Of a DNA stretch of 64,000 bases, positions 35,900 through 46,738 are shown in pieces (positions within the stretch are counted from its first letter, which is position 1; each line of letters starts with the position of its first letter). The DNA lies in contig JAWZYV010000772.1 of NCBI GenBank assembly GCA_038373885.1, positions 248,001 through 312,000 of the forward strand, written 5' to 3'. The stretch comes from Cheiracanthium punctorium (Eukaryota; Arthropoda; Arachnida; Araneae; Cheiracanthiidae). The translations under genes and the position numbers were made by a program. The notes under the pieces are model-generated. The model ran no database searches and had not been told where the DNA came from. It worked only from the letters and a program-made list of their open reading frames with translations.

Positions 35900-36708
35900 A
35901 TGTAATATATTGAAGATGTCCATAGGCTTTAATGTACTGAAATTCTTTTGGGTGGTCTTGTATATAAACTCTCCAGTAGATCCTAACCAAAAATCGACAT
36001 GCACCACTAGATCTTACAGCATTCTTATATATGAAATTTCAACATTCTGCAACTAATAGTTTTTGAGATTTGAGAGTTAAATACGTACACGCGTACACTA
36101 AAAGTCGCCAAGCTTGGCAACCTTTGGTGTAATTCTTGCGGGAGGCACGTGACCGTGGTCGAACCATTACCTAACTATAGGGTAGGACGATATTGTGCTT
36201 GAAATGGATGCATGTCCCTAAAATTGTCATTAACCGAAAGGAAATCTTTAGAGTGTTCCTGTAGCAGAACTATAAATGATAAAGGCATTTTTTTTATTTT
36301 GTAACCCTTAACAGCATTGTACATCACTTCTGAGTCGTTTGAAATAGCCTAATACCTCTAAAATACGCTTTAATGAATTTCGGCCCTTAGAGCGTAATGT
36401 ATTTAGAATCTTTTGGGCGGCCTCGCAAATAAAGTATCCAGTCGAATGGAACCGAAAGAGGAGGTGCACAACTAGATGTTACAACAATCCTAAATATAAA
36501 GTTTCAACATTCTGCGTCTCATAGTTTTTGAGATATGAGAGTTTAATGAATTTCGGCCCATAGAGCGTAATGTATTTCGAATCTTTTGGGCGGCCCTGTA
36601 GATAAACTATCCAGTCGAATGGTACCACATGGGGAGGTGCACAACTAGATGTTAGCACAATCCTAAATATAAAATTTCAACTTTCTACGTTTTTGAGATA
36701 TGCGAGTT
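35900..36708 (+). repeat. Core tandem repeat array (about four units)
   Basis: Cores near 35915-35975, 36225-36275, 36395-36440 and 36560-36612. The last two units are 173 bp apart (TAATGAATTTCGGCCC at 36371 and 36544) and read AGAGCGTAATGTATTT, GAATCTTTTGGGCGGCC, then TAAACTATCCAGTCGAATGG. A diverged unit also lies at 35438-35510. Confidence 0.8.
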
Positions 36709-36750
36709 ACATACATACATACATACATACTTACGTACGTACGTACGTAC
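36709..36750. repeat. (CATA)n-(CGTA)n microsatellite
   Basis: Pure ACAT repeats change into ACGT repeats directly after the last core repeat unit. Confidence 0.9.
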
Positions 36751-37899
36751 AGACGGCATGGAAAAACTGGTCAAAATAGACTCTCAGTTGGTCAAAATGA
36801 GTTGCAGATGTATTTATATGGTCGTGCATGCTATGAGATGCATCGAAAAAATTCTTAAAACTAAATTTAGAGGTAGTCAAAATCGGTTTTTTAATCGAAA
36901 TTTGGCCCCCGAAATTTTTCGGGATCACATTACTTCCTTATACTCCGTACAAGGAAGTAAAAATGGTTTCAAAATGCAGAAATTTTTGTTCGAGCCCATC
37001 ATAACGACTGAAACAAATGAAATTAAATTTCGTGATATGATAGATGGTCATTACGTGTTTGTCCGGGGCCGTCGCTATTAGCAACGGGCCTGCTCGTGAA
37101 TTGCCACCAAGAAAATTGAGTTTATCATTGAGGCCTGTTTTCCAGATTAGCGCTGTTCTATTTTATTATTATAAGTATTATAAATATTTTATTATTTTAT
37201 TATTTTAAAACAGTTTTTTTATAGTTTAGTCGTACTAAGAACTTTAGATGTAGATAATCATTTTGTGAAGATTGAGCCATTTTTTTTATGGTAATTTATC
37301 ATAAAATTCGAACATTTTGCTCTGAATGTAAAGGTAAGTGTAATCTTGTATAATTTATTTAGAAGTTCTAAAAATATGTATGTAAATCAAATTTAGTGAA
37401 TTAATATTCATGTGCTGTTTATAAATTATTTTCATCTGAAATCGTACTACTTGAGTAGTTATTATATAATAAATAAGCGTGTCTTTGTAATACTAGTTAG
37501 ACGATGTTGTCTATTTAATTTTTCAGTCGAAAATAATGTTATTTATCAGTTAGATATGTGCATTGATTGTACGATTTAGACATGTGTAGCCAGCTTTCAG
37601 TGCAGAAGTACAGTAAATTATAAATTATTAATTTTGTATATGTATACGTGGAAACTTCAAATGCAGTTAATATTTTGTACAAGAGTTCATTATGTTCAAT
37701 TCCAAAGTTCGATTGAGATAGCGACAAAAGAATAACTTTTACATAATACTTGGAATTGCTATAATAAAGAATAATTAAATAAGAAAGCGTTTATTTTTGG
37801 TTTGCTACAGTATTTAGTGCAGCTTTTGAAGAGGTATCCTGAAATTTCTTGAGTCCTTGAGCTGCTGGTTTATCTCTGTATTCAAAGGCCATTAAGCAG

Positions 37900-37901
<2 letters not shown>

Positions 37902-37944
<43 letters not shown>
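37902..37944. repeat. Poly-T run of 43 bases
   Basis: Uninterrupted T tract immediately outside the pogo-like element. Confidence 0.95.
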
Positions 37945-37946
<2 letters not shown>

Positions 37947-38455
37947 CTACAAACTTAATACAGTGAAACTTCTTGGAGCGACCACCCTCCGCTCCTCGAA
38001 ACATCGGTCGTTAAGAGAGGTGGTCGCTTAAAGAAGTATAAACATTTGGTAGCCGAGAAAGAAAAGTGCTAAAATATATTGTTTGTTTTGTTATTTATGT
38101 AGTTTCATAATAAATTGCATGAGTAATTATGTAAAAAAATTTTAAATTTTGATCAAATATTTAGGAATTTCAGATTGTTTCAGATTGTTTCATTCTTTAT
38201 TCTCGCTTCGAGTGTACTTCACTCTCTGCTGCATCTTTTATATATATATATATATATCTGCCAAAACAGCATTTATTCCGATATCTCCATGTATTCTGAA
38301 TTTGTCACAACAAAATCTATTTGCTTTTTAGGTTTTCCCACAACCAAAAGTAACCACCAAATTTCTCTTCGAATTTCTTTTTTCGTGTGATTCGAACACA
38401 CCAGTGAGCTTCCAGTAGTAAAATCACTCGTTTCTTAGACATGTTTCTTCTCTAA

Positions 38456-40997
38456 CGTACAAGCAGTGCCGATCCTAGCGGGTGGCAAGATGGTGCACCG
38501 CACGTGGGCGGCCAAACTTAAGGGGCGGCGAAATGATTAGAACTATTAAACTTTTAATTGAGACAGAATTTATGTCTGAAAGTGAAAATTTTAAATTTTC
38601 TACAAGTGAAACTGGTAGAGGATTTAGTTATTCGTATTTTTACAAGTAATTGAAAAATGGTGAAAAAGTTAGACGAACTTGGCTTTTATATTCTGTTTCA
38701 TTAGATACCGCATTTTGCTCTTCATGCGAAATATTTGGAGGGTCCGAAGGTGAAAATATTCAGCTTATTAGTGTTGGTTATAGGGATTGGCAACATTGCT
38801 CTGACTATTTTTCTAGACACGAGAATAGTGCAAAACATATGAAATGTGTTAAGACTTTTTGGGAACTCAAAACACGGCTAAGCAACAATAGCACAATAGA
38901 TAGAGAACAACAAAACTTTTCTTTGGAAAAGAAACGATGGAGAGCAATTATCGAACGAATGATTGCTATTGTGCAATATTTGGCTAGCCAGAACTTAGCT
39001 TTTAGAGGTAGTAATTCAAACCTATACGAAAAAAACAATTGAAACTTTTTAAAAGCGGTGGAAATGATAGCCAAATTCGATCCTGTTTTACTTGAACCTA
39101 TAAATAACGTCCAAAACTCTAAGGATAAGAATAACCGCTTGCCCTATTATTTAGGTCAACATTTTCAAAATGAAATTATTGCACTTTTAGCTGATTCTAC
39201 TAAAAACAGATTATAAAAATAATACAGAAATCCAGATATTTTTCTGTTATATTGGACAGCACACCGGACATTAGCCACACTGAACAAATTACCTTTATAA
39301 TTCGATGCGTGAACATGTCAGATATCAAATCAGTCATTTCCGAATATTTTGTTGGATTTTACCCAATTAAGGATACTACAGGGGAAGGTTTGTTCAATTT
39401 TGTGTTAGATGATGTACTTCCTAGTTTAAATCTAGATGATGTACTTCCTAGTTTAAATCTAGATGTTCAAAACATTCAGGGACAAGGATACGATAATGGC
39501 GCCAACATGCGCGGAAAAAATATAGGTCTGCAAAAGACTATTAGATAATCCTAGGGTATTTTTTACACCATGCGCGGCACATTATTCAAACTTAGAAATT
39601 AACGACGCTGCTAAATCAAGTGGAGAGATTGCAATTTTTTTTATGTTATTCAAGAATTATACAATTATTTTTCAGCTTCGATATACAGATGGAATATTTT
39701 AAAGAATACAATTACAAACTTTTATTTAAAGCCGCTAAACGATACTCGCAGGGAGAGTCGAATACTGACATTACGACCATTGCAAACATAGATCTTAAAA
39801 ATATCCTCGTTGCGTTGAATCAACTTTCATGTGAAGCAAAAGATCGTGTAGCAAAGCTAAAAGCTAAATCTCTAACGGAAACAATTTGTTCATTCAAATT
39901 TATACGTTCAGTAATGATTTGGCACGATTTGCTAGAAAGAATAAATATTGTTTCAAAAATGTGGCAGCAATCGAACATAGATTTAACAGAATGTGTCGAA
40001 GCATTAAGAAATTTAAAAACATATTTAATTTTGAAAAGAAATGACGAAAGCTTTGTCACATTTATCAATCAATCGTCTATTATTGCACAGAAAATTAATG
40101 TAGAACCCGAATTTCCTGAAATTCGTGAAAGAAAAAAACCTCGTACGTTTCTCTACGAATCACATGATGAAAATGTTACAGACTCTGAAAAAAAGTTTAA
40201 GATTAATTTTTATTCTCAAATTTTGGATATTTCCATTAATTCAGTAGGTGAACGTTTCGATTTGGTGGAAAGCTTTTTCTCAACATTCAGCTTATTACTA
40301 ACCTTTAACTCTGAAGATAGTGACAATTTGAAAAAAAAGTTGTATGGATTTGGACATTAAACTACAAATAAATAAAGATGGAAAAATAGAAAGGGACTTA
40401 GACGGTATAGAATTGCACAGTGAAATGCAGATGCAATTCTATGTTTTCGAGATCTATTTCCAAATATTTGCCGGTTAAAGCCATTAGAAATTTTGGAATC
40501 ATATATTAAGTCAAGATTTAACATCATATTTTCCCAATTTATCTATAGCACTCAGAATATTTTTGACTATACCAATCTGTGTTGCTTCAGGTGAAAGAAG
40601 CTTTTCAAAATTAAGTTTGATTAAAAATTACTTAAGATCTACAATCTCACAAGAAATGCTTACGAATGTGGCTATTGTTTCAATTGAAAGTGACATCTGT
40701 GAGGCGATAGACATTTCAAGTGTTATAGATGAATTTGCATGTAAGAAAGCTCGAAAAATATTGTTATAATTTTTTGAAAGATCAGAAAAACTTATTGTAG
40801 TTGTAGATTGTATTTTTCTGAAAATAAAATACGAACTTGATTTTCATCCATTCCATACTTTTTACACTTCCATACATTTTAAAAAAAGTGTTTGATAGTA
40901 ATTTATTTAAACATTTTGTTGGTTTGTAAGAAAAGGGGCGGCCACTTTTAATTTGTACGTGGGCGGCCGAAGGTCTAGGATCGGTACTGCGTACAAG
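38456..40997 (+). mobile_element. hAT transposon (ZMYM1-like), with perfect 8-bp target duplication
   Basis: Begins CAGTGCCGATCCTAG at 38464 and ends CTAGGATCGGTACTG at 40989. Both sides are flanked by CGTACAAG (38456-38463 and 40990-40997), an exact 8-bp target duplication. GGGCGGCC words lie just inside both ends. It carries one decayed transposase gene on the plus strand. Element length 2526 bp. Confidence 0.93.
38580..40769 (+). pseudogene. hAT transposase, ZMYM1/TTF-zinc-finger type, broken
   Basis: Fragments appear in order but in different frames. (a) 38580-39042: a TTF-type zinc-finger region with RTWLLYS, FCSSCEIFGG and HENSAKHMKC, interrupted by a stop at about 38647. (b) 39045-39215: FLKAVEMIAKFDPVL and YYLGQHFQNEIIALLADS. 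(c) about 39220-39548: ILDSTPDISHTEQ with the first catalytic Asp, and GQGYDNGANM with the second. (d) about 39540-39640: NPRVFFTPCAAHYSNLEIND. (e) 39620-40360: helical region ending near a lost acidic residue. (f) 40563-40769: the C-terminal dimerisation motif ASGERSFSKLSLIKNYLRST. At least four frameshifts or stops make it inactive. A 27-bp in-frame tandem duplication at 39408-39461 repeats DDVLPSLNL. Family placement is by motif reading, and I am confident of it. Confidence 0.9.
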
Positions 40998-41657
40998 ATT
41001 TGTACGTAATGTGTACTTGTACTTGCACTGCTGTCGATTTGCAGTAGAGCGACTGGTTTATAATGTGGTTTTTATTTACTTTACTTCCGGTAAAATGCAA
41101 GAAAATGTTCGGACAGGGAACTGGGACCGGTCACTTATAGAGGGTTGTGTGGTGTCTTCTAGAGGCTCTTTTAACATTAACTAGATAGCGTAAAAAATCG
41201 GTGCCTTAAAAAATTTGTCGTTGCAGGGGGGGGGGGGGGGTCACTAAATAGAAGTGGTCGCTCATAGAAGTTTGAGTGTATACAACAATGCAAGTACGAA
41301 AACATTGTCTTCAAGCACCAGTTAGTAATCACTTTTTTAAAAAAAGATATTGGAATTTTCGTGGTATTTCCTAGCATGGTTTTCTAAAATTTAATACTTT
41401 TCTTTGGAAGAAAAAAAATATATGGAATTATAAACGAAAATTATAAATCCTTTTAATTTCGGGAATGTTAAAATTTTCAATACATAAGCTTAGCATGAAA
41501 ACAACGCGTTTGGCCATGCTATGTTACGTGATTCTTAATCCTTTTGATTTCTTACATCTTCCCTTAAAGTTCGTACTACTATTTATGGGACACATTTTAT
41601 TGAGTGATTTATTCTAAATGTTTCTCGTTAAGTTAATTTACATTATTTTTAAGTTAG

Positions 41658-41747
41658 ATGCCAAAGGAATGCAGTACACCAGGTTGTACTTCTAACTATA
41701 GTAAACATTCGCCAAATATCCACGTCTTACAAAAGATTAAAAATTAA
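41658..41747 (+). pseudogene. THAP-type zinc-finger N-terminus (relic)
   Basis: The ATG-started reading MPKECSTPGCTSNYSK continues for 29 codons before a stop. It has the first Cys pair (C-x4-C), the S-N-Y and the spacing of the first strand of THAP domains, but no following FP, W or C-x2-H part. It lies within the 37065-42667 transposon, about 1 kb from its right end, so it could be the remains of that element's transposase or a captured exon. Too short to be functional. Confidence 0.5.
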
Positions 41748-42026
41748 ATATTGTAGCAGTACTTAAATGATGTATATGCGAATTGTAAATATCAAATATC
41801 TTCATTTCTATTCCAGCACCTCTTCATATATTCTGTTAATATATTAACTGGACAAAATTTACGCAAATTTGATAACTGTTACGCAATTTGATAGCTGTTA
41901 GTTAATTTTATTTAAAAAGTGGTTATGGTTGTAACTGGTTTTAAAATGTGAAACTTAAATATTCAGTATAAAGAATTTCATAAAAATATTTGTATAAATA
42001 AACTTTATCATTTATGAATATGTATA

Positions 42027-42349
42027 CCTTAATGCAGCGGTTCTCAAACTTTTTAACGTCGCGCCCCCCAACAAAAGCTAACTTACAGTGGCGCCCCCCC
42101 CCTTACATTTTTCATCATACATTCAGTTTTTTAATGTTTAACAATTAACATTTAGTCGAATTTTCTACAAAATAATGTTATCAGTAAAGTTCGAATGTAC
42201 ATTTTAAGCGAAAATGGATAGATTTTTGAGTAAAAATGAGAATAAATAAGATCATTTTTTTAAAGACATGCATCATTACTTGCTCTTTGGTTTTTCTTGC
42301 ACCCCCCTTGGGGTTCGCTCCCTACAGGTTGAGAAACGCTGCCTTAATG
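42027..42349. mobile_element. hAT MITE with perfect 8-bp target duplication
   Basis: The 307-bp element (42035-42341) starts CAGCGGTTCTCAAAC and ends with the inverse of CAGCGTTTCTCAAC. CCTTAATG flanks both sides (42027-42034 and 42342-42349). C-runs and GGGG words sit inside the ends (GCGCCCCCC). No coding capacity. Confidence 0.9.
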
Positions 42350-42667
42350 TATAATAAAAATCAGCTTAATTTGTTTAATGTATATTAAAAATCAAGCCAA
42401 AATAATGAATCATGAGAGTAAGCACTACTTTGTTTTTCCTTCAAATTACACACATCTGTTTGCTTTAATGTCCACATGTATCATAGTAAAGAAACTAATA
42501 AAATTAGTAGCACAATTATGACATAAAGCTACATTAAATAACGTTTCAAAGCCTTGGAAAGCTTAAAAAATGCTTGATGTATACGTGAAAACGAGAGCAT
42601 CCGTAGGCCTCTTTGTATGACTAATCGAAATACACGTGCAGGCCCGTTACAAATAGCGAAGGCCCTG

Positions 42668-43037
42668 GTTTCTCAAGCACATATGAACCATTGAGAACAA
42701 ATAAATATAGTTTAGATGCAACAAATAGATGGTTCCATTATCTCGGGGAGAAAATTGAAACAAAGACCCCCAGTAAGATGAGGGGGGGAGTGTCGTATTT
42801 GGCTGGTTATCCCCCTGTACTACATTTTGCAATGGAAATATCAAATGCCCTCTGTTTTCCCTTGTGGCAATTCTACAATATTTACTATAGTTAAATTACC
42901 ATTTGTATAATAATTGCTGACATTAAATATGAAATAAACGAAATCCTCAGAAGTTTGATGCAGTAATGAATCAGTAATTTATAACTGCATATGTATATTT
43001 ATTATTTATCATTCCTAATTTTGAAATATGAATTTCG
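42668..43037. other. Nothing recognised
   Basis: AT-rich sequence; overlapping ORFs of 65-67 codons on both strands have no domain. Confidence 0.4.
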
Positions 43038-43208
43038 GGGTAATTATGTAATTCCGGCGGTCATCCCCGCCAAATTATTTTTTCGTGAAATATGCTGGCA
43101 AACTCTTGTCAATCGTATTCGGAACCATCAATAATTTCATGCGTCCGGCATTTATCTTGGCGAAAAATCGCTCGTCTTGGCGGACTGCCGGGATAATACG
43201 TAAGTACC
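43038..43208. mobile_element. 172-bp hAT-type MITE, copy 2
   Basis: Same family as 12481-12652 and 43850-44021. The right end GATAATACGTAAGTACC is intact; the left end is decayed (GGGTAATTATGTAATTCCGG). Confidence 0.8.
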
Positions 43209-43767
43209 GACTTTTGCAAAGCATTAGTCGTGCAATTTTTACAATGTCAGACAGAGCCGAACGGTATTATGTAGAACACTGATTTTATTAACCTAATCGC
43301 CAAAACTGTCGCCAAACCTCCTTACGCTGTTAAGTGAGAAAAGCACACGATAACTTCACTCCCATTGGAAACTATTTTGAGCCATGACGGAACCAAGACT
43401 CCAACCGTCAACTCATCACATGACAGGTATGAATGCTTCACTTAAGTGTTGCCTTAGCTACCTGCACTTATTTCTTCTCTATTTCATAAGAGATATGAAG
43501 CGAATGAAATACAGCGTGGTGTAAATGGATAAGAGCTTAGATTTTATAATGCTGGAACAGGAGATGAACTATTCCCTCGATCCTACAAGCTTCTCCCCCC
43601 CCCCCCACACACACACAAAAAAATAGCAGTACCCCCAATACCTAAAAGCATGCCTAGTCACGCCAATACCGCTACTAGGAAATATACCAGTACTATGCAG
43701 TTAACCACTAGAAATATTTCAACGCGGCAACGAAAGGATGGTAATTGCCCAAACCTTTCGACATTTC
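43209..43767. other. No gene; C-run/CA tract at 43594-43618
   Basis: Nothing recognised apart from the poly-C and (CA)n tract. ORF 43650-44009 is a chance reading that continues into the MITEs. Confidence 0.4.
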
Positions 43768-44142
43768 CTATAAAGTACATATGGGCACCCGCGGGCCGGA
43801 TGTGGCCCGCCCTCACTGTTGATCCAGCCCGCGGAACATATCAAAACACGGTACTTACGTATTATCCCGGCGGTCATTCCCGCCAAAAAAATTTTTCGTC
43901 AAATTTGCTCGTAAACTGTTGCCAATTGTATTCCAAACCATCAATAATTTCTTGTGTCCGGCATTTATCTTGGAGAAAAATCGCTCGTCTTGGCGGACCG
44001 CCGGGATAATACGTAAGTACCCAAAACAGTATATAAACTACTCAAAATCCCATATAAATCCCAATTATACGGCCGGCGACTTCGCGAACATCCTCAAGTT
44101 TGGCCCGCAATTTTCCAAAGGTTGCCCATGCCTGCTATAAAG
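43768..44142. mobile_element. hAT MITE (GGGCA..CC ends) with perfect 8-bp target duplication
   Basis: The element 43776-44134 has ends TACATATGGGCACCC and the inverse of its right end CAGGCATGGGCAACC, with GCGGGCC/GGCCCGC just inside. CTATAAAG flanks it at 43768-43775 and 44135-44142. It hosts the 43850-44021 MITE. Confidence 0.85.
43850..44021. mobile_element. 172-bp hAT-type MITE, copy 3, nested in another MITE
   Basis: Ends GGTACTTACGTATTATCCCG and its inverse. Flanks CAAAACAC and CAAAACAG agree at 7 of 8 positions. It sits inside the 43776-44134 element. Confidence 0.88.
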
Positions 44143-44573
44143 GAAATCCCGGAGTGTCATTTATGTTGTTTTAACGGGATGAAAAAGAATTATTATTGAA
44201 AACCTTTCTATAAATAGAGAAAATAAGCTTGTAAATAGTGTATTTTCAAGCTTTAGAGGTTAAACTCATTATTTTATATTTGTAGTTTGCCAGCAAGAAA
44301 AGTCAAAATTATTCAGCAACAAAGTCAGCTCGAAAAATATTAAAGCAAGCTAAAATATAAAAGGTTACTGAATAAATTTTCGGTCAAGGTATAATTCAAG
44401 ACAAGAAACAAAATCAAGCACGCAGTTAATTAGGGAGAGCAATCTTTATGTGGATTAATTAAAATAAACTTCGCAGCAGCGCTTTTTCAATTACGTCTCT
44501 CATCGAGATCACAAGCAAGAAGTGGAAACAAAACTTCAACACACGGGTAGGAAGGATGAATCGCTTGATCCAA

Positions 44574-44787
44574 TAAAATGCGGGAATAATTCCGTAAGTG
44601 GGGGCAGATTTAGTTGGCCACTTTTTTTTGTTGCCAACGTCTAACCCATTAAGGTTGCCATTAAAACAGTTAAGCATATATTCTAAGCGCAATACTTGCA
44701 GATTGGCGTATTTAGCAACGCGAAAAAGCTTTGGCGACATCTGGCTTGGCGACCTGCCCCCGCTTAGGGAATTATTCCCAATAATGC
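44574..44787. mobile_element. MITE of 198 bp with 26-bp inverted ends
   Basis: 44582-44779: the left end GGGAATAATTCCGTAAGTGG and the inverse of the right end GGGAATAATTCCCTAAGCGG differ at two of 26 positions over the full repeat. Flanks TAAAATGC and AATAATGC agree at 6 of 8. The interior contains TGGCGAC / GTCGCCA-like words and the GGCGTATTTAGCAACGCG segment of the dispersed repeat. A left-end copy lies at 63224-63320. The minus-strand ORF 44459-44866 crosses it and is rejected. Confidence 0.8.
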
Positions 44788-45044
44788 TGTATGAGAGGAG
44801 GGGGGGGGGAGAGGGAACTAAAATTTCAGCAATTAATGCCAAGTTTGTGTAGTGGCAAAGTAACACACATCACTGTTCGATATATCTGAAATTTTTAGAT
44901 AACTACACTCATAACAACTTACCGGTAGCAAAGACACTCAATAGTAAAATAATACACAACATTAATTTTGGAACAGCTTGGATATTTGCCACCTATGGCA
45001 AATTACTCCTTCTTTGGCGATTTGCACATGCTAATCATTCCCTA

Positions 45045-45135
45045 TTAAGGTTGCCATTAAAATAGAGTTCTCCATACATTCTTACGCATAAGCCTTGGCA
45101 GACGGGCGTATTTAACACCGCGAAATATTTCATCA
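45045..45135 (+). repeat. Dispersed repeat, GGCGTATTTAACACCGCG copy
   Basis: Contains AAGGTTGCCATTAAAATAGA and ACGGGCGTATTTAACACCGC, matching 44650-44740, 62281-62360 and 19330-19460. Confidence 0.65.
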
Positions 45136-45224
45136 TCCATTGGGGGACAAATATCCAAACTGCACACAGTCAATCTCTTTAAAAAAGTCTGGAATTATCT
45201 TTCGGATTAGCTGATAAAAGGAAT

Positions 45225-45230
45225 TTTATT
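45225..45230 (-). promoter_or_regulatory. Possible polyadenylation signal for the lysine-rich ORF
   Basis: AATAAA on the minus strand about 240 bases after the ORF stop. In such AT-rich DNA this can occur by chance. Confidence 0.25.
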
Positions 45231-45466
45231 TGAGTTTTTCAAATGCCATTAAAATGACCAGACTTTAACGTTTCCAAAATTAATTTTTAAGTCTTTAAGT
45301 CTAAATTCATAATTTTTTCAGAAACGCTTTACATTTTACAATAAAATCGGCATTATTCTGCAGTTTTCTCTGGTCAAAAATTTCAATTTTAAAAAATATG
45401 TATTTCACTAGAAAAGTTTTTTCTCTATATGTAACTACAAGGAACAGTATATTGCAGAATTTCCCA

Positions 45467-46039
45467 TTATTCTTTCAATCTTTCTTTAACAGCAGCATTT
45501 CCTTCATGCGGGGCTCCTACATTTTGCAAAAGATTTACAGGAACAGCCTGCTGTCCAGTTGTATCATTTGATGGCAAAGTTTTATCGCTCTGTTTAGCAA
45601 GCTTTTGCTTTGGTTGTGAAACTATTTCTTCATTCGTTTCTTTTGCTGGGCGATTTTCGGGTTTCATTTGTGGTGCACACATTACACAGTTACATTTTTT
45701 TCCCACTTTCGGAGCTGTTTTAAGGATTCTTTTCGGTTGATTATATCCAGAAGTCCCTGGTTTTTCGTCTATCTTCTTTTGTGATATTTCAGCTTTCTTC
45801 TTTCGAGTTTTACCTGAATCCATCATAATCTTCTGTAGTTCTTTATTATTAGCTTTCTTAAGCAATTTGGAATTTTTAACGACTTTAATTGTTTTCTTTT
45901 GCAATGTTTTGTTTTTTAAACTTTTCTTGGGGTCAACCTTCGCATTCTTTGAAGTCGCAGAGATTTTCGCAGTAGTTGTCATATTTTTAGCTCTCACTCT
46001 TTCTGCAGCTTTTCGCTGCATTTTAGGTCGAGTACTCAT
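45467..46039 (-). CDS. Lysine-rich basic protein, 190 residues, function unknown
   Basis: An intact ATG-to-stop ORF and the longest convincing host-type ORF after the THAP gene. About 39 of the 190 residues are lysine. It contains many K-K pairs in the first 120 residues, an EKPGTSGYNQPKR stretch near 106-118, a Cys cluster KKCNCVMCAP near 127-136, and a Gln/Pro-rich acidic tail ending in KERLKE. No signal peptide or membrane segment is seen. The composition suggests a nuclear or nucleic-acid-binding protein, but no family is recognised. The start has an A-rich context (TTTAAA before ATG) and an in-frame stop seven codons upstream, and no splice acceptor is seen between them. It may be a single-exon gene, a retrocopy or a terminal exon. 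Confidence 0.6.
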   Translation of the reverse strand: MSTRPKMQRKAAERVRAKNMTTTAKISATSKNAKVDPKKSLKNKTLQKKTIKVVKNSKLLKKANNKELQKIMMDSGKTRKKKAEISQKKIDEKPGTSGYNQPKRILKTAPKVGKKCNCVMCAPQMKPENRPAKETNEEIVSQPKQKLAKQSDKTLPSNDTTGQQAVPVNLLQNVGAPHEGNAAVKERLKE

Positions 46040-46310
46040 TTTAAATATTTTACGAAATTAAAGGAATTAACGAAAATAAGCATCCATTATTAATCGAACG
46101 GCTAAGCTGAAATTATATTTAAAAGAATTAATAGAGTACATTTCGTGCATGTGTTCTTTTTTAGCTCGAGATTGTAAACGATTTTATTTATTTCACGAGT
46201 TCAGTATAACGTGATTTTATTTAAATATAAATGTGCTATTTTTTCTACAATGGGTCTGTTACCAGCAAATGGGAATCTGAGAATTTGTGCAATCTCGTGA
46301 CAACTTTAGA

Positions 46311-46650
46311 GCCCGATTCATGTGTTACGTTTGAGAAGGAAATGAGCATTTGTTTACATCGAAGTTGAGAGGAAGATGGTTTACCAGTGAAATCAAATTC
46401 TGATGTTACCGTCAAAATCCACGAAAAACGCTTTTAAATATGGCACGATTCGCGAGGGCTTTTTAGACATTGCAACTTTATTTACGAGGGTTGCAAATGG
46501 TGGCATGTGGAATTGGCAATCATGCAGTCTGATTGGTCGACGCCTTCGGAATCCCACGATCCCGCGCATCTTGCGAAGATTTCTGGATTTGCGTGTGTTT
46601 TACTTCTCAAATTTTTTCTTCGACAGCACAACACATGAATCGGTTTCTTA
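46311..46650. mobile_element. Possible MITE with CCGATTCATGTGTT ends
   Basis: CCGATTCATGTGTT near 46312 and its inverse AACACATGAATCGG near 46630 delimit about 330 bp. Target duplication is not clear. It lies just upstream of the lysine-rich ORF. Confidence 0.45.
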
Positions 46651-46738
46651 ATGTCAGAGGAAGCCTGTTAACCTGATTTTGCAAACGCAGAACGGGTGAA
46701 AGATCGTATTTTGTAATCTTTGTGAGTGCATTTATCAG

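Larger units (their letters stand above)
37961..41278. mobile_element. pogo/Tigger-like TA element, split by a hAT insertion
   Basis: The left end CAGTGAAACTTCTTGGAGCG and the inverse of the right end CACTCAAACTTCTATGAGCG match well and continue into ACCAC. Each end is flanked by TA. A second internal motif (CGGTCGTTAAGAG / CACTTATAGAGGG in mirror sense) is also typical of such elements. Without the nested hAT it is about 784 bp, with no transposase of its own, so it is non-autonomous. A G run lies at 41226-41240. Confidence 0.7.
37065..42667. mobile_element. Composite 5.6-kb DNA transposon with 36-bp inverted ends (P- or hAT-type)
   Basis: Near 37063-37098 the inward sequence reads GGGGCC.TCGCTATT..AACGGGCCTGC.CGTG. 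The inverse of the right end (42632-42668) matches it at 31 of 36 positions. Flanks GTTTGTCC and GTTTCTCA agree at 6 of 8, suggesting an old 8-bp target duplication. Removing the nested elements (37961-41278 and 42035-42341) leaves about 2 kb. That remainder carries a THAP-like N-terminus at 41658, so a P-superfamily origin is possible; hAT is the alternative. Confidence 0.65.

Noticed and set aside
35605..36007. Three overlapping minus-strand ORFs of 60-99 codons
   Set aside because: They translate the 88-bp minisatellite and core repeat in different frames.
45467..46039. Third exon of the THAP gene
   Set aside because: Same strand and downstream, but it has its own ATG, an upstream in-frame stop and no splice acceptor between that stop and the ATG; no evidence links it across 13 kb of transposons.
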